This document shows positions 42,009 to 49,784 of a stretch of 64,000 bases of DNA, piece by piece. The position numbers and the translations under genes were made by a program. The stretch is from the NCBI GenBank assembly GCA_018432315.1, contig JAHDLB010000018.1, forward strand, positions 144,605 to 208,604, given 5' to 3'. How positions within the stretch are numbered: position 1 is the first letter of the stretch; every line of letters begins with the position of its first letter. The stretch is from Anaerolineae bacterium (lineage in GTDB: Bacteria > Chloroflexota > Anaerolineae > Aggregatilineales > Aggregatilineaceae). Under the pieces are notes generated by a model, which did not search any database, was not told the origin of the DNA, and saw nothing but the letters and a program-made list of their open reading frames with translations.

Positions 42009-42403
42009 CACTGAGTCGGGAACGGCACAGACGTGGGCACGGGCGTGGTGCGGTAGACTTCCATGATCGGCGTCAGTCGCCCCACCGCTTCGGCCAGCGC
42101 CACCATGGGGCTGATGGCCGGCACGTTGCTCTGGCTGATGTAGCGCTCGGTGAGGTCCTGAATGTAGTCGAACACGTTCGCCTTGCCCAGCGGCTGGAGC
42201 CGCGTCAGCGCGCCGTTCACGTCCCGATCGACCTGGTAGCCCTCGGCAACCATCACCGTATACTCTTCCTGGTAGCGAGGCGCGAGCGCCGCGATGGAGC
42301 TGTTGGTGTATTCGACCGGAAACTGCTCCCACCCGATGTAAACGCCGATTGCGATCCCGACCAGCACCCCAACCAACAACGATCCGATGTACCGCTTTGT
42401 CAT
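42008..42403 (-). CDS. Small membrane-anchored protein, paralogue of downstream gene
   Basis: The 131-residue protein has a TM helix (SLLVGVLVGIAIGVYIGWEQ) and a helical outer region (LAPRYQEEYTVMVAEGYQVD, DVNGALTRLQPLGKANVFDY). It resembles the N-terminal half of the next gene in length, spacing and the pattern TM-x-W-E-x(2)-P-V, then D/E-Y-x(2)-V/MVA..Y. A Pro/Thr/Val end suggests a wall-spanning tail. ATG 42403 is used; the longer frame reads through the tRNA-Leu gene and is an artefact. Confidence 0.7.
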   Translation of the reverse strand: MTKRYIGSLLVGVLVGIAIGVYIGWEQFPVEYTNSSIAALAPRYQEEYTVMVAEGYQVDRDVNGALTRLQPLGKANVFDYIQDLTERYISQSNVPAISPMVALAEAVGRLTPIMEVYRTTPVPTSVPFPTQ

Positions 42404-42443
42404 TTTCGAGTCCCGTCCGGCTAGACCGTCACAGGTTCCCCTG

Positions 42444-42472
42444 TTATAATCCGCACGACGTGGATCATACAA
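42444..42472 (-). promoter_or_regulatory. Candidate promoter of the membrane-protein pair
   Basis: TTGTAT (42472-42467), 17-base spacer, TTATAA (42449-42444), 40 bases before ATG 42403 and downstream of the tRNA terminator. Confidence 0.4.
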
Positions 42473-42521
42473 GAAAACGCCGCAGAAACAAAGAGACACG
42501 CAACGAGGCACAAAAAAAGCC

Positions 42522-42549
42522 GGCACACGCGCGCCGGCTCCGGAGTCCT
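42522..42549 (-). terminator. Terminator of tRNA-Leu
   Basis: AGCCGGC (42543-42549 side) pairs with GCCGGCT (42528-42534 side), 8-base loop, followed by a T7 run on the minus strand (42528-42522). It lies 16 bases past the tRNA 3' end. Confidence 0.85.
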
Positions 42550-42565
42550 CAGGTGGAGTAACGAG

Positions 42566-42649
42566 TGCCGAAGGTGGGAGTCGAACCCACATGGGTTTTA
42601 CCCCGCGCGATTTTGAGTCGCGTGCGTCTGCCAATTCCGCCACTTCGGC
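42566..42649 (-). tRNA. tRNA-Leu (anticodon CAA)
   Basis: The 84-nt gene has a 7-bp acceptor stem (GCCGAAG with CTTCGGC), the Leu-type D arm, anticodon stem CGCGA/TCGCG around loop CTCAAAA (anticodon CAA, reads TTG), a long variable arm (class II) and T-arm GTGGGTTCGACTCCCAC. The discriminator base is A; CCA is not encoded. Its promoter is at 42663-42691. Confidence 0.96.
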
Positions 42650-42662
42650 TGAGTACGGCGTA

Positions 42663-42691
42663 AGTATAAGCCGTTTCAGGCCATCCGTCAA
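42663..42691 (-). promoter_or_regulatory. Promoter of tRNA-Leu
   Basis: TTGACG (42691-42686), 17-base spacer, TATACT (42668-42663), 13 bases before the tRNA 5' end on the minus strand: close to consensus. Confidence 0.82.
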
Positions 42692-42730
42692 TGATTAACA
42701 CACCAGGTTGGCCCCACAACTGACACGGGT

Positions 42731-43324
42731 ATGGACGAAAACAAGCTGATTCATGCAGCCCGACACGGCGATATCGACGCCTTCAACCGCCTGGTGTTGG
42801 CTTATCAGGACACAGCGTACACCGTCGCCTATCGCATCATCGGCGAGCCTGACGCCGCCGCCGACGCCACGCAGGAAGCGTTCATCTCGGCGTACTACAA
42901 GCTCGATCAGTTCCACGGCGAACGGTTCAAAAGCTGGCTGCTGCGCATCGTCACCAACGCGTGTTACGACGAACTTCGCCGCCGCCAGCGGCGCCCCGCC
43001 GCGTCGCTGGACGGGCTGGAGAACGTCACCTTCCGGCCCGATCCGGACCTGAACCCGGTCCCCGAATCCCCCGAACAGCACGCCCAGCGCCGCGAGTTGA
43101 ACCGGGCCATTCAGGACTGCCTCGACGCGCTGCCGGACGATCAGCGCGTGGTCGCCGTCCTGGTCGATGTCGAGGACTACGCCTACCAGGAAATCGTCGC
43201 GATCACCGGCCTGCCGCTGGGCACGGTCAAGTCGCGGCTGAGCCGCGCTCGCGCGCGGATGCGGGACTGTCTGCGCGCCGTGAGGGAACTTTTGCCGTCA
43301 GAATACCGTCTTATGGATGAATGA
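42731..43324 (+). CDS. ECF-type RNA polymerase sigma factor
   Basis: The 197-residue sigma factor has region 2 (DIDAFNRLVLAYQDTAYTVA, DAAADATQEAFISAYYKLDQ, FKSWLLRIVTNACYDELRRR) and region 4 (CLDALPDDQRVVAVLVDVED, YQEIVAITGLPLGTVKSRLS) separated by a linker of about 40 residues. It lacks region 1.1 and region 3, as ECF factors do. The Shine-Dalgarno is weak (ACGGGT). It is followed after 22 bases by an anti-sigma-like gene, its likely regulator. Confidence 0.93.
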   Translation: MDENKLIHAARHGDIDAFNRLVLAYQDTAYTVAYRIIGEPDAAADATQEAFISAYYKLDQFHGERFKSWLLRIVTNACYDELRRRQRRPAASLDGLENVTFRPDPDLNPVPESPEQHAQRRELNRAIQDCLDALPDDQRVVAVLVDVEDYAYQEIVAITGLPLGTVKSRLSRARARMRDCLRAVRELLPSEYRLMDE

Positions 43325-43346
43325 GTTTCGTGCTGGTTGATGAATC

Positions 43347-44384
43347 ATGACTGGAAACACCTTGCCCGACCGCGATCTTGAACTGCTCTCCGCCTATATC
43401 GACGGAGAACTCGACGATCGCAGCCGGGCCGATTTGGAGCGCCGGCTGGCCGGTGACGCGCCCCTGCGCGATGCCCTCGCCGATCTGCGAGCGACCGTCG
43501 CGCTGGTTCGCGAGCTGCCGCGCCTGAAAGCGCCGCGCAGCTTCGCCCTCGATCCGGCGGTCCACAAACGCCGCGCGCCCTGGTGGAAGCGGCTCTTCGC
43601 CACAGGCACGGTCCTCCAGCTCTCCGGCGCCCTGGGCGCGGCAGCCTCAGTCGTGTTGATCGTGGCCGCCCTGCTGCTGAACGCGCCGGGCACGGAAGAG
43701 GAACGCGCGCTGCCGCCCACGCCGGAGTCGCAGCCGACACAGGTAGGCTTTGCCCCGGAACCGACCGGCCCGCCCGACACGGAGTTACGGCTCCAGGCCA
43801 CGGCGACGCAGGCCATGCCGACCGCGTCGCCGCCCCCGGTGGCGGACATGGCCCTGGAAGAAGATGACGGCATGGCGGCCTTCGGAGGAGAGGTCGCGGG
43901 CGATGCGGCGGGCAGCGCGCCGCCAGCAGCGGAGATGGCCCCCCCACCGGGTACGATCGAAACGTTTGACGCTGCCCCTGCCGAACCGCTGGCAGCGGGC
44001 CAATCGCAGCCCGCCAGTGAGGGTGAGGGCGCCGCCCAGGAGACCGCCGCCAACAGCATCCCCAGCGATGCGGAGGAAGCCGCGCCCCTGTTCCAGGCGG
44101 AACAGGCCGAACAGCCCGCCCCGGCAGCTACGACCATTATCGCCATGCCTACCGGCACCGCCACGCCTGCCGGACCGTCGCTGAAGGGGACGCTCGCGCC
44201 CAGCGCAACAGCCCCGGACGTCGCGCCGGATGAGGCCACAGCACGCGACATCGCGGCTGCCGGCGAAGCGCAGGCTCAGAACGAGGAGTCGGATCACAGG
44301 TGGCTGGCCGCCCTGGGAATCGTTCTCCTGCCGGTATCGCTGGCGCTGTTCGTCTTCGGGCGCAAAAAGGCACGGCGCGCATGA
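43347..44384 (+). CDS. Anti-sigma-factor-like membrane protein
   Basis: The 345-residue protein has an N-terminal helical segment like an anti-sigma domain (LELLSAYIDGELDDRSRADL, ERRLAGDAPLRDALADLRAT), a TM helix near residue 100 (ASVVLIVAALLLNAPG), a long low-complexity outer region rich in Ala, Pro, Glu and Thr (about 190 residues), and a second TM helix at the C-terminus (LAALGIVLLPVSLALFVFG) followed by basic residues. The HxxxCxxC zinc motif of ZAS anti-sigma factors is missing. Its position directly after the ECF gene supports an anti-sigma role. Confidence 0.72.
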   Translation: MTGNTLPDRDLELLSAYIDGELDDRSRADLERRLAGDAPLRDALADLRATVALVRELPRLKAPRSFALDPAVHKRRAPWWKRLFATGTVLQLSGALGAAASVVLIVAALLLNAPGTEEERALPPTPESQPTQVGFAPEPTGPPDTELRLQATATQAMPTASPPPVADMALEEDDGMAAFGGEVAGDAAGSAPPAAEMAPPPGTIETFDAAPAEPLAAGQSQPASEGEGAAQETAANSIPSDAEEAAPLFQAEQAEQPAPAATTIIAMPTGTATPAGPSLKGTLAPSATAPDVAPDEATARDIAAAGEAQAQNEESDHRWLAALGIVLLPVSLALFVFGRKKARRA

Positions 44385-44893
44385 AACGCCCCCCCGTCAA
44401 TTACTGCCAGGTATGTGGCGCGCCGATGATCGACAAACTGGCGTTCGGCCAGGTCCGGCGCGCGTGTTCGGTCTGCGGATTCATCCACTTCGACGATCCG
44501 AAGGTCGCCGCCGCAGCCTTCATCGAGCGTGATAATCACGTGCTGCTGGTCCGGCGCGCCATGAATCCGGAACGGGGAAAATGGGCGCTCCCGGCGGGGT
44601 ATATCGATTACGGAGAAGACCCGCGCGATGCCGTCATGCGCGAGGTCCTGGAAGAGACGGGGCTGACGATCGAAGTTACGCGCCTGCTCGACGTCCAGGG
44701 ATCGCCGGGCACGTTCGGCGCGTCGATCATCATCGTGTACGGCGGGCGCGTCGTCGGCGGGACTGCGTCTCCCCAGGACGACGTCGACGCGATCCTGTGG
44801 TATGCCGCCGGTGATCCCCTGCCCCCGCTCGCCTTTCGAAGCACCCAGAGCCTGCTGGCCGAGTGGATTGCCGGTCAGAACGGCAAGCGCTAG
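44381..44893 (+). CDS. NUDIX hydrolase with N-terminal zinc ribbon
   Basis: The 170-residue protein has an N-terminal zinc ribbon (YCQVCGAPM and RRACSVCGFIHF) and a NUDIX domain with the full box G-x5-E-x7-REVLEETGL near residues 68-90. It resembles ADP-ribose or NADH pyrophosphatases, but the substrate is unknown. ATG 44381 overlaps the previous stop (ATGA), so it is co-translated with the anti-sigma-like gene. It ends in a CTAG shared with the convergent SDR gene. Confidence 0.92.
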   Translation: MKRPPVNYCQVCGAPMIDKLAFGQVRRACSVCGFIHFDDPKVAAAAFIERDNHVLLVRRAMNPERGKWALPAGYIDYGEDPRDAVMREVLEETGLTIEVTRLLDVQGSPGTFGASIIIVYGGRVVGGTASPQDDVDAILWYAAGDPLPPLAFRSTQSLLAEWIAGQNGKR

Positions 44894-45795
44894 GACCGGA
44901 TCAATTTCTCCAACCCCGCGCGCCATTCCGGCGTCAAGAACAGCCGCCAGTAGAGCCGCAGCAGCAGCGGCGCGTGTCGTTCGGCGAACACGCCAAGCCT
45001 GGCCTGCACGCCCCCTAACACGACCTCGTTTTCACCGCGAATCAGCCCCACGATGGCCCGCTCGGCCACCGCGTCAGGGTGCTCGACACGGTACCCGTAG
45101 CGCTCCAGCAGGGTCAGCATCTCCGGGTTGAGCATATCGGTATTGGTGAACCCCGGCAGCACCAGCGTCAGGTGAATCCCGGTGCCGGCGATCTCGCGGC
45201 GCAGCGCATCTGTGAACCCGGATACACCGTATTTCGTCGCCACGTATGGCGCGAACAACGGCACAGCGATCCGCCCACCGCCCGATCCGATGTTCATAAT
45301 ATACCCGCTGCTCTGCTGCAGCATGATCGGCAGCACGAGCTGCGTCAGCCGGATGACCGTCCACAGGTTCAATCGCAGCAGGCGCTCGATGCGCTGCGGG
45401 TCCAGGTCTTGCAGCGGCCCGGCCTGGGACATCCCGGCATCGTTGACGAGCACGTCGATCCGGCCAAACGTATCCACCGCCTGCCGGACCACCGCCTGCA
45501 GCTGCTCGTCGTCGGTGAGGTCTGCCGGAATCACCAGGACATCCGACGTGTATGGCTCGATCTCGCGGCGAACCGCTTCAAGCCGGTCTGCGCGGCGCGC
45601 CACCAGGATCACCCTCGCCCCGCGCCGGGCGAACGAATAGGCCAGCGACCGCCCAATGCCGGACGACGCCCCCGTGATCAACACGACTTTCTCTTGGAGC
45701 ACTAACGCCGAATGTTTGGGTCGCAAATATCGCGCCAGCCAATAGAGCGCTCCCGCGCCCAGGCTTCCCCACGCCAGGCGCCGACCGATTCGCAT
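44890..45795 (-). CDS. Short-chain dehydrogenase/reductase with N-terminal membrane anchor
   Basis: The 301-residue classical SDR starts with a hydrophobic segment (LAWGSLGAGALYWLARYL) that could anchor it, then the Rossmann motif VVLITGASSGIGRSLAYSF, NDAGMSQAGPL, the catalytic Ser in MNIGSGGGRIAV and the YVATKYGVSGF Tyr-x3-Lys pair. The substrate is unknown; similar proteins act on lipids or retinoid-like alcohols. It is 13 bases downstream of the methyltransferase gene on the same strand. Confidence 0.9.
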   Translation of the reverse strand: MRIGRRLAWGSLGAGALYWLARYLRPKHSALVLQEKVVLITGASSGIGRSLAYSFARRGARVILVARRADRLEAVRREIEPYTSDVLVIPADLTDDEQLQAVVRQAVDTFGRIDVLVNDAGMSQAGPLQDLDPQRIERLLRLNLWTVIRLTQLVLPIMLQQSSGYIMNIGSGGGRIAVPLFAPYVATKYGVSGFTDALRREIAGTGIHLTLVLPGFTNTDMLNPEMLTLLERYGYRVEHPDAVAERAIVGLIRGENEVVLGGVQARLGVFAERHAPLLLRLYWRLFLTPEWRAGLEKLIRS

Positions 45796-45808
45796 CGCTC
45801 ACCCCCCC

Positions 45809-46579
45809 TCAGGCTTCTGTCACTTTGCGCGCAATCGCCACCTGGTTGACGCCCATCGTGAGCGGCGTGAACGTGGTCCGGGTCACCACCTGTGCCAGGG
45901 CCGGCAGCCCCAGCAGGCCAAACTGCACGACCTTGGGGATCATCGGGAAGTACGGCACGTCCCACAACCCATCGCCGAAGTGCTTGAGAATGGCGAACCC
46001 GCTCGCCTCGCACCATGCGCGCCATTGTTCGGGCGGCTGGACGTTGATGTGCGTGGGATCCTTGCCGATCGCGTCGGTGCGCGTGTCTTTGAACCGCCGC
46101 AGGCTGTAGCCGGGATTCGGCGTCGCGAACAGGAACGTGCCGCCCGGTCGCAGGATGCGATTGACCTGCCGAATGGTCCCGGCGGGATCGGGCAGGTGCT
46201 CCACCAGATGCAGCCCCACCACCGCGCTGAACTCGCCATCGCCGAACGGCGACAGGTCATCGGCGCTCATCACGAGCCCGGTCGCGCGCGGGGCATTGTG
46301 GGTTAGCTGTTCGATGCTGTACTCAGCGATGTCGATTCCCACGCACGCGAAATCGTCCTGCAGCAGGCCCAGCAAGTGCCCCAGGCCACAGCCAAGCTCG
46401 AGCAGTTTCCCCCCACCCGGAGGCGCATAGCGCCGCACCAGCGCCGCGTAGTACCGCCGGGCGAACCAGTACATGCTGAAGCGACCCAGGGGCCGGTCGG
46501 CGTAATTGTATCGCTCGAAATACTGCTGTCCGTATTCGTCACGCGGCACTTCGGGCCGCGCCGTCACCTGTTGGTCCAT
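45809..46579 (-). CDS. Class I SAM-dependent methyltransferase
   Basis: The 256-residue enzyme has SAM-binding motif I KLLELGCGLGHLLGLLQ, the acidic motif II FACVGIDIAEYSIEQL, and VVGLHLVEHLPDPAGTIRQV with ILRPGGTFLFATPNPGY. This Methyltransf_11/23-type order is found in ubiquinone, lipid and glycan methyltransferases; the substrate is not readable here. It has no TM helix. It is first in a two-gene unit with the SDR. Confidence 0.9.
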   Translation of the reverse strand: MDQQVTARPEVPRDEYGQQYFERYNYADRPLGRFSMYWFARRYYAALVRRYAPPGGGKLLELGCGLGHLLGLLQDDFACVGIDIAEYSIEQLTHNAPRATGLVMSADDLSPFGDGEFSAVVGLHLVEHLPDPAGTIRQVNRILRPGGTFLFATPNPGYSLRRFKDTRTDAIGKDPTHINVQPPEQWRAWCEASGFAILKHFGDGLWDVPYFPMIPKVVQFGLLGLPALAQVVTRTTFTPLTMGVNQVAIARKVTEA

Positions 46580-46644
46580 GATCCACCGTTACCCGATCGA
46601 ACATATCATTTGATCACCTGGGTGATTGTAGAGAGTCCTCACCC

Positions 46645-46691
46645 AAAAAACAAAACCAGGAGGCACCGCCATATCCCGGCGTCTCCTGGTT
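46645..46691 (-). terminator. Terminator of the nuo operon
   Basis: AACCAGGAG (46683-46691 side) pairs with CTCCTGGTT (46654-46662 side), with further GC pairs inside, followed by TTGTTTTTTGGG on the minus strand, 22 bases past the nuoN stop. Confidence 0.85.
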
Positions 46692-46712
46692 ATACACAGC
46701 TAGCAGCGCGAA

Positions 46713-48227
46713 TCACCCACCAAATGCCAGCGTGATCTCGCGGGCCATGTCCGACAGCAGGTACGGCAAAAAGCCGAACACCAGCGTGCCGATCGCTGAG
46801 ATGCCAATCGCCCACGCCAGCGGTCGCGGCGTGGCGGCCTCGCCGTCGCCATCTTCGAAGTACATCATCCAGACGATGCGCAGGTAGTAATACGCCGAGA
46901 GCACGCTGGTCAGCACGCCGATCACCGCGACCGGGATCAGATCCGCCGCGATCGCGGCCTTGAACACGAACCACTTCCCGACGAAACCGGCGGTCAGCGG
47001 GATCCCGGTCAGGCTGAGCATGAAAACGGCCATCGCCGCGGCAAGCAGCGGTTGCGTGCGGGCCAGCCCGCGCATGCTCGACAGGCCGGTGTTCGAGGCG
47101 TCGTCGCGCTCGACCGCGATGATCACCGAGAACGCGCCCACGTTGGTGAAGGCGTAGGCCATCAGGTAGATCAGCACCGCCTGGGTGGCCTCGTCGGCCA
47201 CGCGGGGCACGCCTGCCGCCGCCACGCCGATCAGGATGTAGCCCGCGTGCGCGATGCTCGAATAGGCCAGCAGCCGCTTGAGGTCGCTCTGCACGATCGC
47301 GATGAAGTTCCCTACGATCATCGTCGCCGCCGCCAGCAGCCACGTGACATCCATCCAGGCCGCGCTCGTGCCGTTGTCCAGCATGAAATTGGGCATACCG
47401 GCCACCAGCACGCGCAGCAGCGCGGCAAACCCGCCGACCTTCGCCGCCACGCTCATATAGGCCACCACCGAGGTCGGCGCGCCCTGGTACACGTCCGGCG
47501 TCCACATGTGAAACGGCACCGCCGCCACCTTGAACCCCAGGCCCACCAGCGAGAGTCCCGCGCCCGTCAGCAGCAGGAACTGCGCCGAGGTATCGCCGGC
47601 GACCATGCTGTCAACTGCCTGCCAGATTTCGCGCAGGTTGCTGGTCCCTGTGGCGCCGTAGACCAGCGCCAGGCCGTACACCAGGAACGCCGACGAAAAC
47701 GCGCCGAGCAAGAAATACTTCATGGCGCTTTCTTCGGACTGTTCCTGCGGGCGCCGGAAACCGGTCAGAATGTACAGCGGAATGGACAGCAGTTCGAGCG
47801 CAACGAACACCACGACCAGATCCCCCGCCGCGCCCATGAACATCACGCCAGCGGTCGTGAACAGCAGCAGGTAGTAGTACTCGCCGCGCTGCATGTTGGT
47901 GCGGTCCAGGTAGTTGTAGGCCACCATCACCCCCAACAGGGACGTCACTAACACGATCACGTTGACCATGTCCGTGAACTGGTCGGCGATGTACATCCCG
48001 AAGAAGGCTTCTTCGCCGTCGCCGAACGTGACCACGTCGGTCAGCGACAGCAGCGCGAGCACCAACGACACGCTGAGTCCCCCGGCAGTGAGCCAGGCCG
48101 TGATGTGTTTGCGCTCGCGCGGCACAAACAGATCGACGACCAGGAACACACACGCCCCCAACGCGAGGACTACCGCCGGGAGTGCTGCGGCGACGTTGAG
48201 ATCGCTCAAACTAGGCACTTGGAACAT
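46713..48227 (-). CDS. nuoN: NADH-quinone oxidoreductase subunit N
   Basis: The 504-residue antiporter-like membrane subunit of complex I has about 14 TM helices with the family Lys and Glu residues: VVVFVALELLSIPLYILTG (key Glu), ESAMKYFLLGAFSSAFLVYG (key Lys), GLGFKVAAVPFHMWTPDVYQ and DLKRLLAYSSIAHAGYILIG. It pumps protons in the distal membrane arm. Last nuo gene, 14 bases after nuoM, before the operon terminator. Confidence 0.96.
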   Translation of the reverse strand: MFQVPSLSDLNVAAALPAVVLALGACVFLVVDLFVPRERKHITAWLTAGGLSVSLVLALLSLTDVVTFGDGEEAFFGMYIADQFTDMVNVIVLVTSLLGVMVAYNYLDRTNMQRGEYYYLLLFTTAGVMFMGAAGDLVVVFVALELLSIPLYILTGFRRPQEQSEESAMKYFLLGAFSSAFLVYGLALVYGATGTSNLREIWQAVDSMVAGDTSAQFLLLTGAGLSLVGLGFKVAAVPFHMWTPDVYQGAPTSVVAYMSVAAKVGGFAALLRVLVAGMPNFMLDNGTSAAWMDVTWLLAAATMIVGNFIAIVQSDLKRLLAYSSIAHAGYILIGVAAAGVPRVADEATQAVLIYLMAYAFTNVGAFSVIIAVERDDASNTGLSSMRGLARTQPLLAAAMAVFMLSLTGIPLTAGFVGKWFVFKAAIAADLIPVAVIGVLTSVLSAYYYLRIVWMMYFEDGDGEAATPRPLAWAIGISAIGTLVFGFLPYLLSDMAREITLAFGG

Positions 48228-48241
48228 GGTCGGTCACCGCC

Positions 48242-49765
48242 TTATCGTCCAGCCGCCGCCATCGCAGAAGCGCTCACCTGGTCCACCAGTTCTTTGACAG
48301 AGCTATCCATAAAGTTGAAAAAGAAGCTCGCCTGCAGCCCGATCGCGAACACCATGACCAGGATCGGGATCAGCGTCCACAACTCGTAGCGGTTCAGGTC
48401 GGGCAGATTCTTGTTCTCGTCTTTGTCCAGCGCGCCCATGAACACCGTGTTGAACATATACAGCATGTAGATCGCCGCCAGGATGATACCCAGCGCCGCG
48501 AACGCCGTGAACCACCAGCTCAGCACGTCCGACCCGGCGGAACCGAGCAGGATGGTGAACTCGCCCACGAACCCGTTCAGGCCGGGCAGGCCCATGCTCG
48601 ACAGCACGATCACCAGGCTGATCCCGCTGTAGATCGGCATCGCCTTCCAGATGCCCCCAAAGGCGCTCATCAGCTTGGTGTGCCGCCGTTCGTACAGCAT
48701 GCCGACCATCAAGAACAAGCCGCCCGTGCTGATGCCGTGGTTCACACCCTGGAGAATGCCGCCCTGGATGCCCGCCGAGTTCAGCGCGAAGATGCCCAGC
48801 ATCACGAAGCCGAGGTGGCTGATCGACGAATACGCGACCAGTTTCTTGACATCCTTCTGCCCGTAACTGACCCAAGCGCCGTAGATGATCCCGATGACCG
48901 CCAGCACCGCGATATACGGTGCGAACGTCTCGCTCGCCTCGGGGAACATCGGCAGGTTGAAGCGCACGAAGCCATACGTCCCCATCTTGAGCAGCACACC
49001 CGCCAGAATGACCGATCCGGCGGTCGGCGCCTGCACATGCGCATCGGGCAGCCACGAGTGCAGCGGCCACATCGGGACCTTGATGGCAAACGCAATCCCG
49101 AAGGCCAGGAACAGCCAGCGCCCCGTCGATGCGCTGAGCGACAGCTCGCCGCTGTTGAGCTTCTCGATGATCTCCGGCACGGTGAACGTTCCGGCCTCGT
49201 TGCCCAGCCACAGGATCGCCAGCAGCATCAACAGGCTGCCCGCCATTGTGTACAGGAAGAACTTGATCGCCGCGTAGATTCGTTCTTCGGCGCCCCAAAT
49301 GCCGATCAAGAAATACATCGGCACGAGGGTGACCTCCCAGAACACGTAGAACAGGAAGAGGTCCTGCGCGACGAACACGCCGATCATGGCCCATTCCATC
49401 AGCAGCATCAGGACGTAGTACAGTCGCGTCCGCTCGTGGATGGTCTTCATCGACGTCAGGATGGCAAGCGGCATGATGAACGTCGTCAGCAGCACCATCC
49501 AGATGCTGATCCCGTCGACCCCCACGTAGTACCGGATCGTGACACTGCCCGTATCGATCCAGTCCCACTGGTGAACCATCTGGAGCCCTGCCACGCTCGT
49601 ATCGAAGTTCCGCAGCAGCAGCAGAGAGGCGCCAAACGTGATCAACGACACGATCAATGTCAGCCACCGCACGGTGTAGTCGGTCAGATTGCGCACGAAC
49701 AACAGCGCGAATACCCCGACCAACGGCAACATGAATACCACAGTGACCAGCGAAATGTCTTCCAT
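48242..49765 (-). CDS. nuoM: NADH-quinone oxidoreductase subunit M
   Basis: The 507-residue antiporter-like subunit carries FLFYVFWEVTLVPMYFLIGI (key Glu), ERIYAAIKFFLYTMAGSLLM (key Lys), FAIKVPMWPLHSWLPDAHVQ and DVKKLVAYSSISHLGFVMLG. About 14 TM helices. It lies between nuoL (19-base gap) and nuoN. Confidence 0.96.
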   Translation of the reverse strand: MEDISLVTVVFMLPLVGVFALLFVRNLTDYTVRWLTLIVSLITFGASLLLLRNFDTSVAGLQMVHQWDWIDTGSVTIRYYVGVDGISIWMVLLTTFIMPLAILTSMKTIHERTRLYYVLMLLMEWAMIGVFVAQDLFLFYVFWEVTLVPMYFLIGIWGAEERIYAAIKFFLYTMAGSLLMLLAILWLGNEAGTFTVPEIIEKLNSGELSLSASTGRWLFLAFGIAFAIKVPMWPLHSWLPDAHVQAPTAGSVILAGVLLKMGTYGFVRFNLPMFPEASETFAPYIAVLAVIGIIYGAWVSYGQKDVKKLVAYSSISHLGFVMLGIFALNSAGIQGGILQGVNHGISTGGLFLMVGMLYERRHTKLMSAFGGIWKAMPIYSGISLVIVLSSMGLPGLNGFVGEFTILLGSAGSDVLSWWFTAFAALGIILAAIYMLYMFNTVFMGALDKDENKNLPDLNRYELWTLIPILVMVFAIGLQASFFFNFMDSSVKELVDQVSASAMAAAGR

Positions 49766-49784
49766 AGGTTATGGTCCCTCTGTG

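Noticed and set aside
42404..42691. N-terminal extension of the small membrane protein at 42008
   Set aside because: It is a translation of the tRNA-Leu gene and its flanks, a common artefact.
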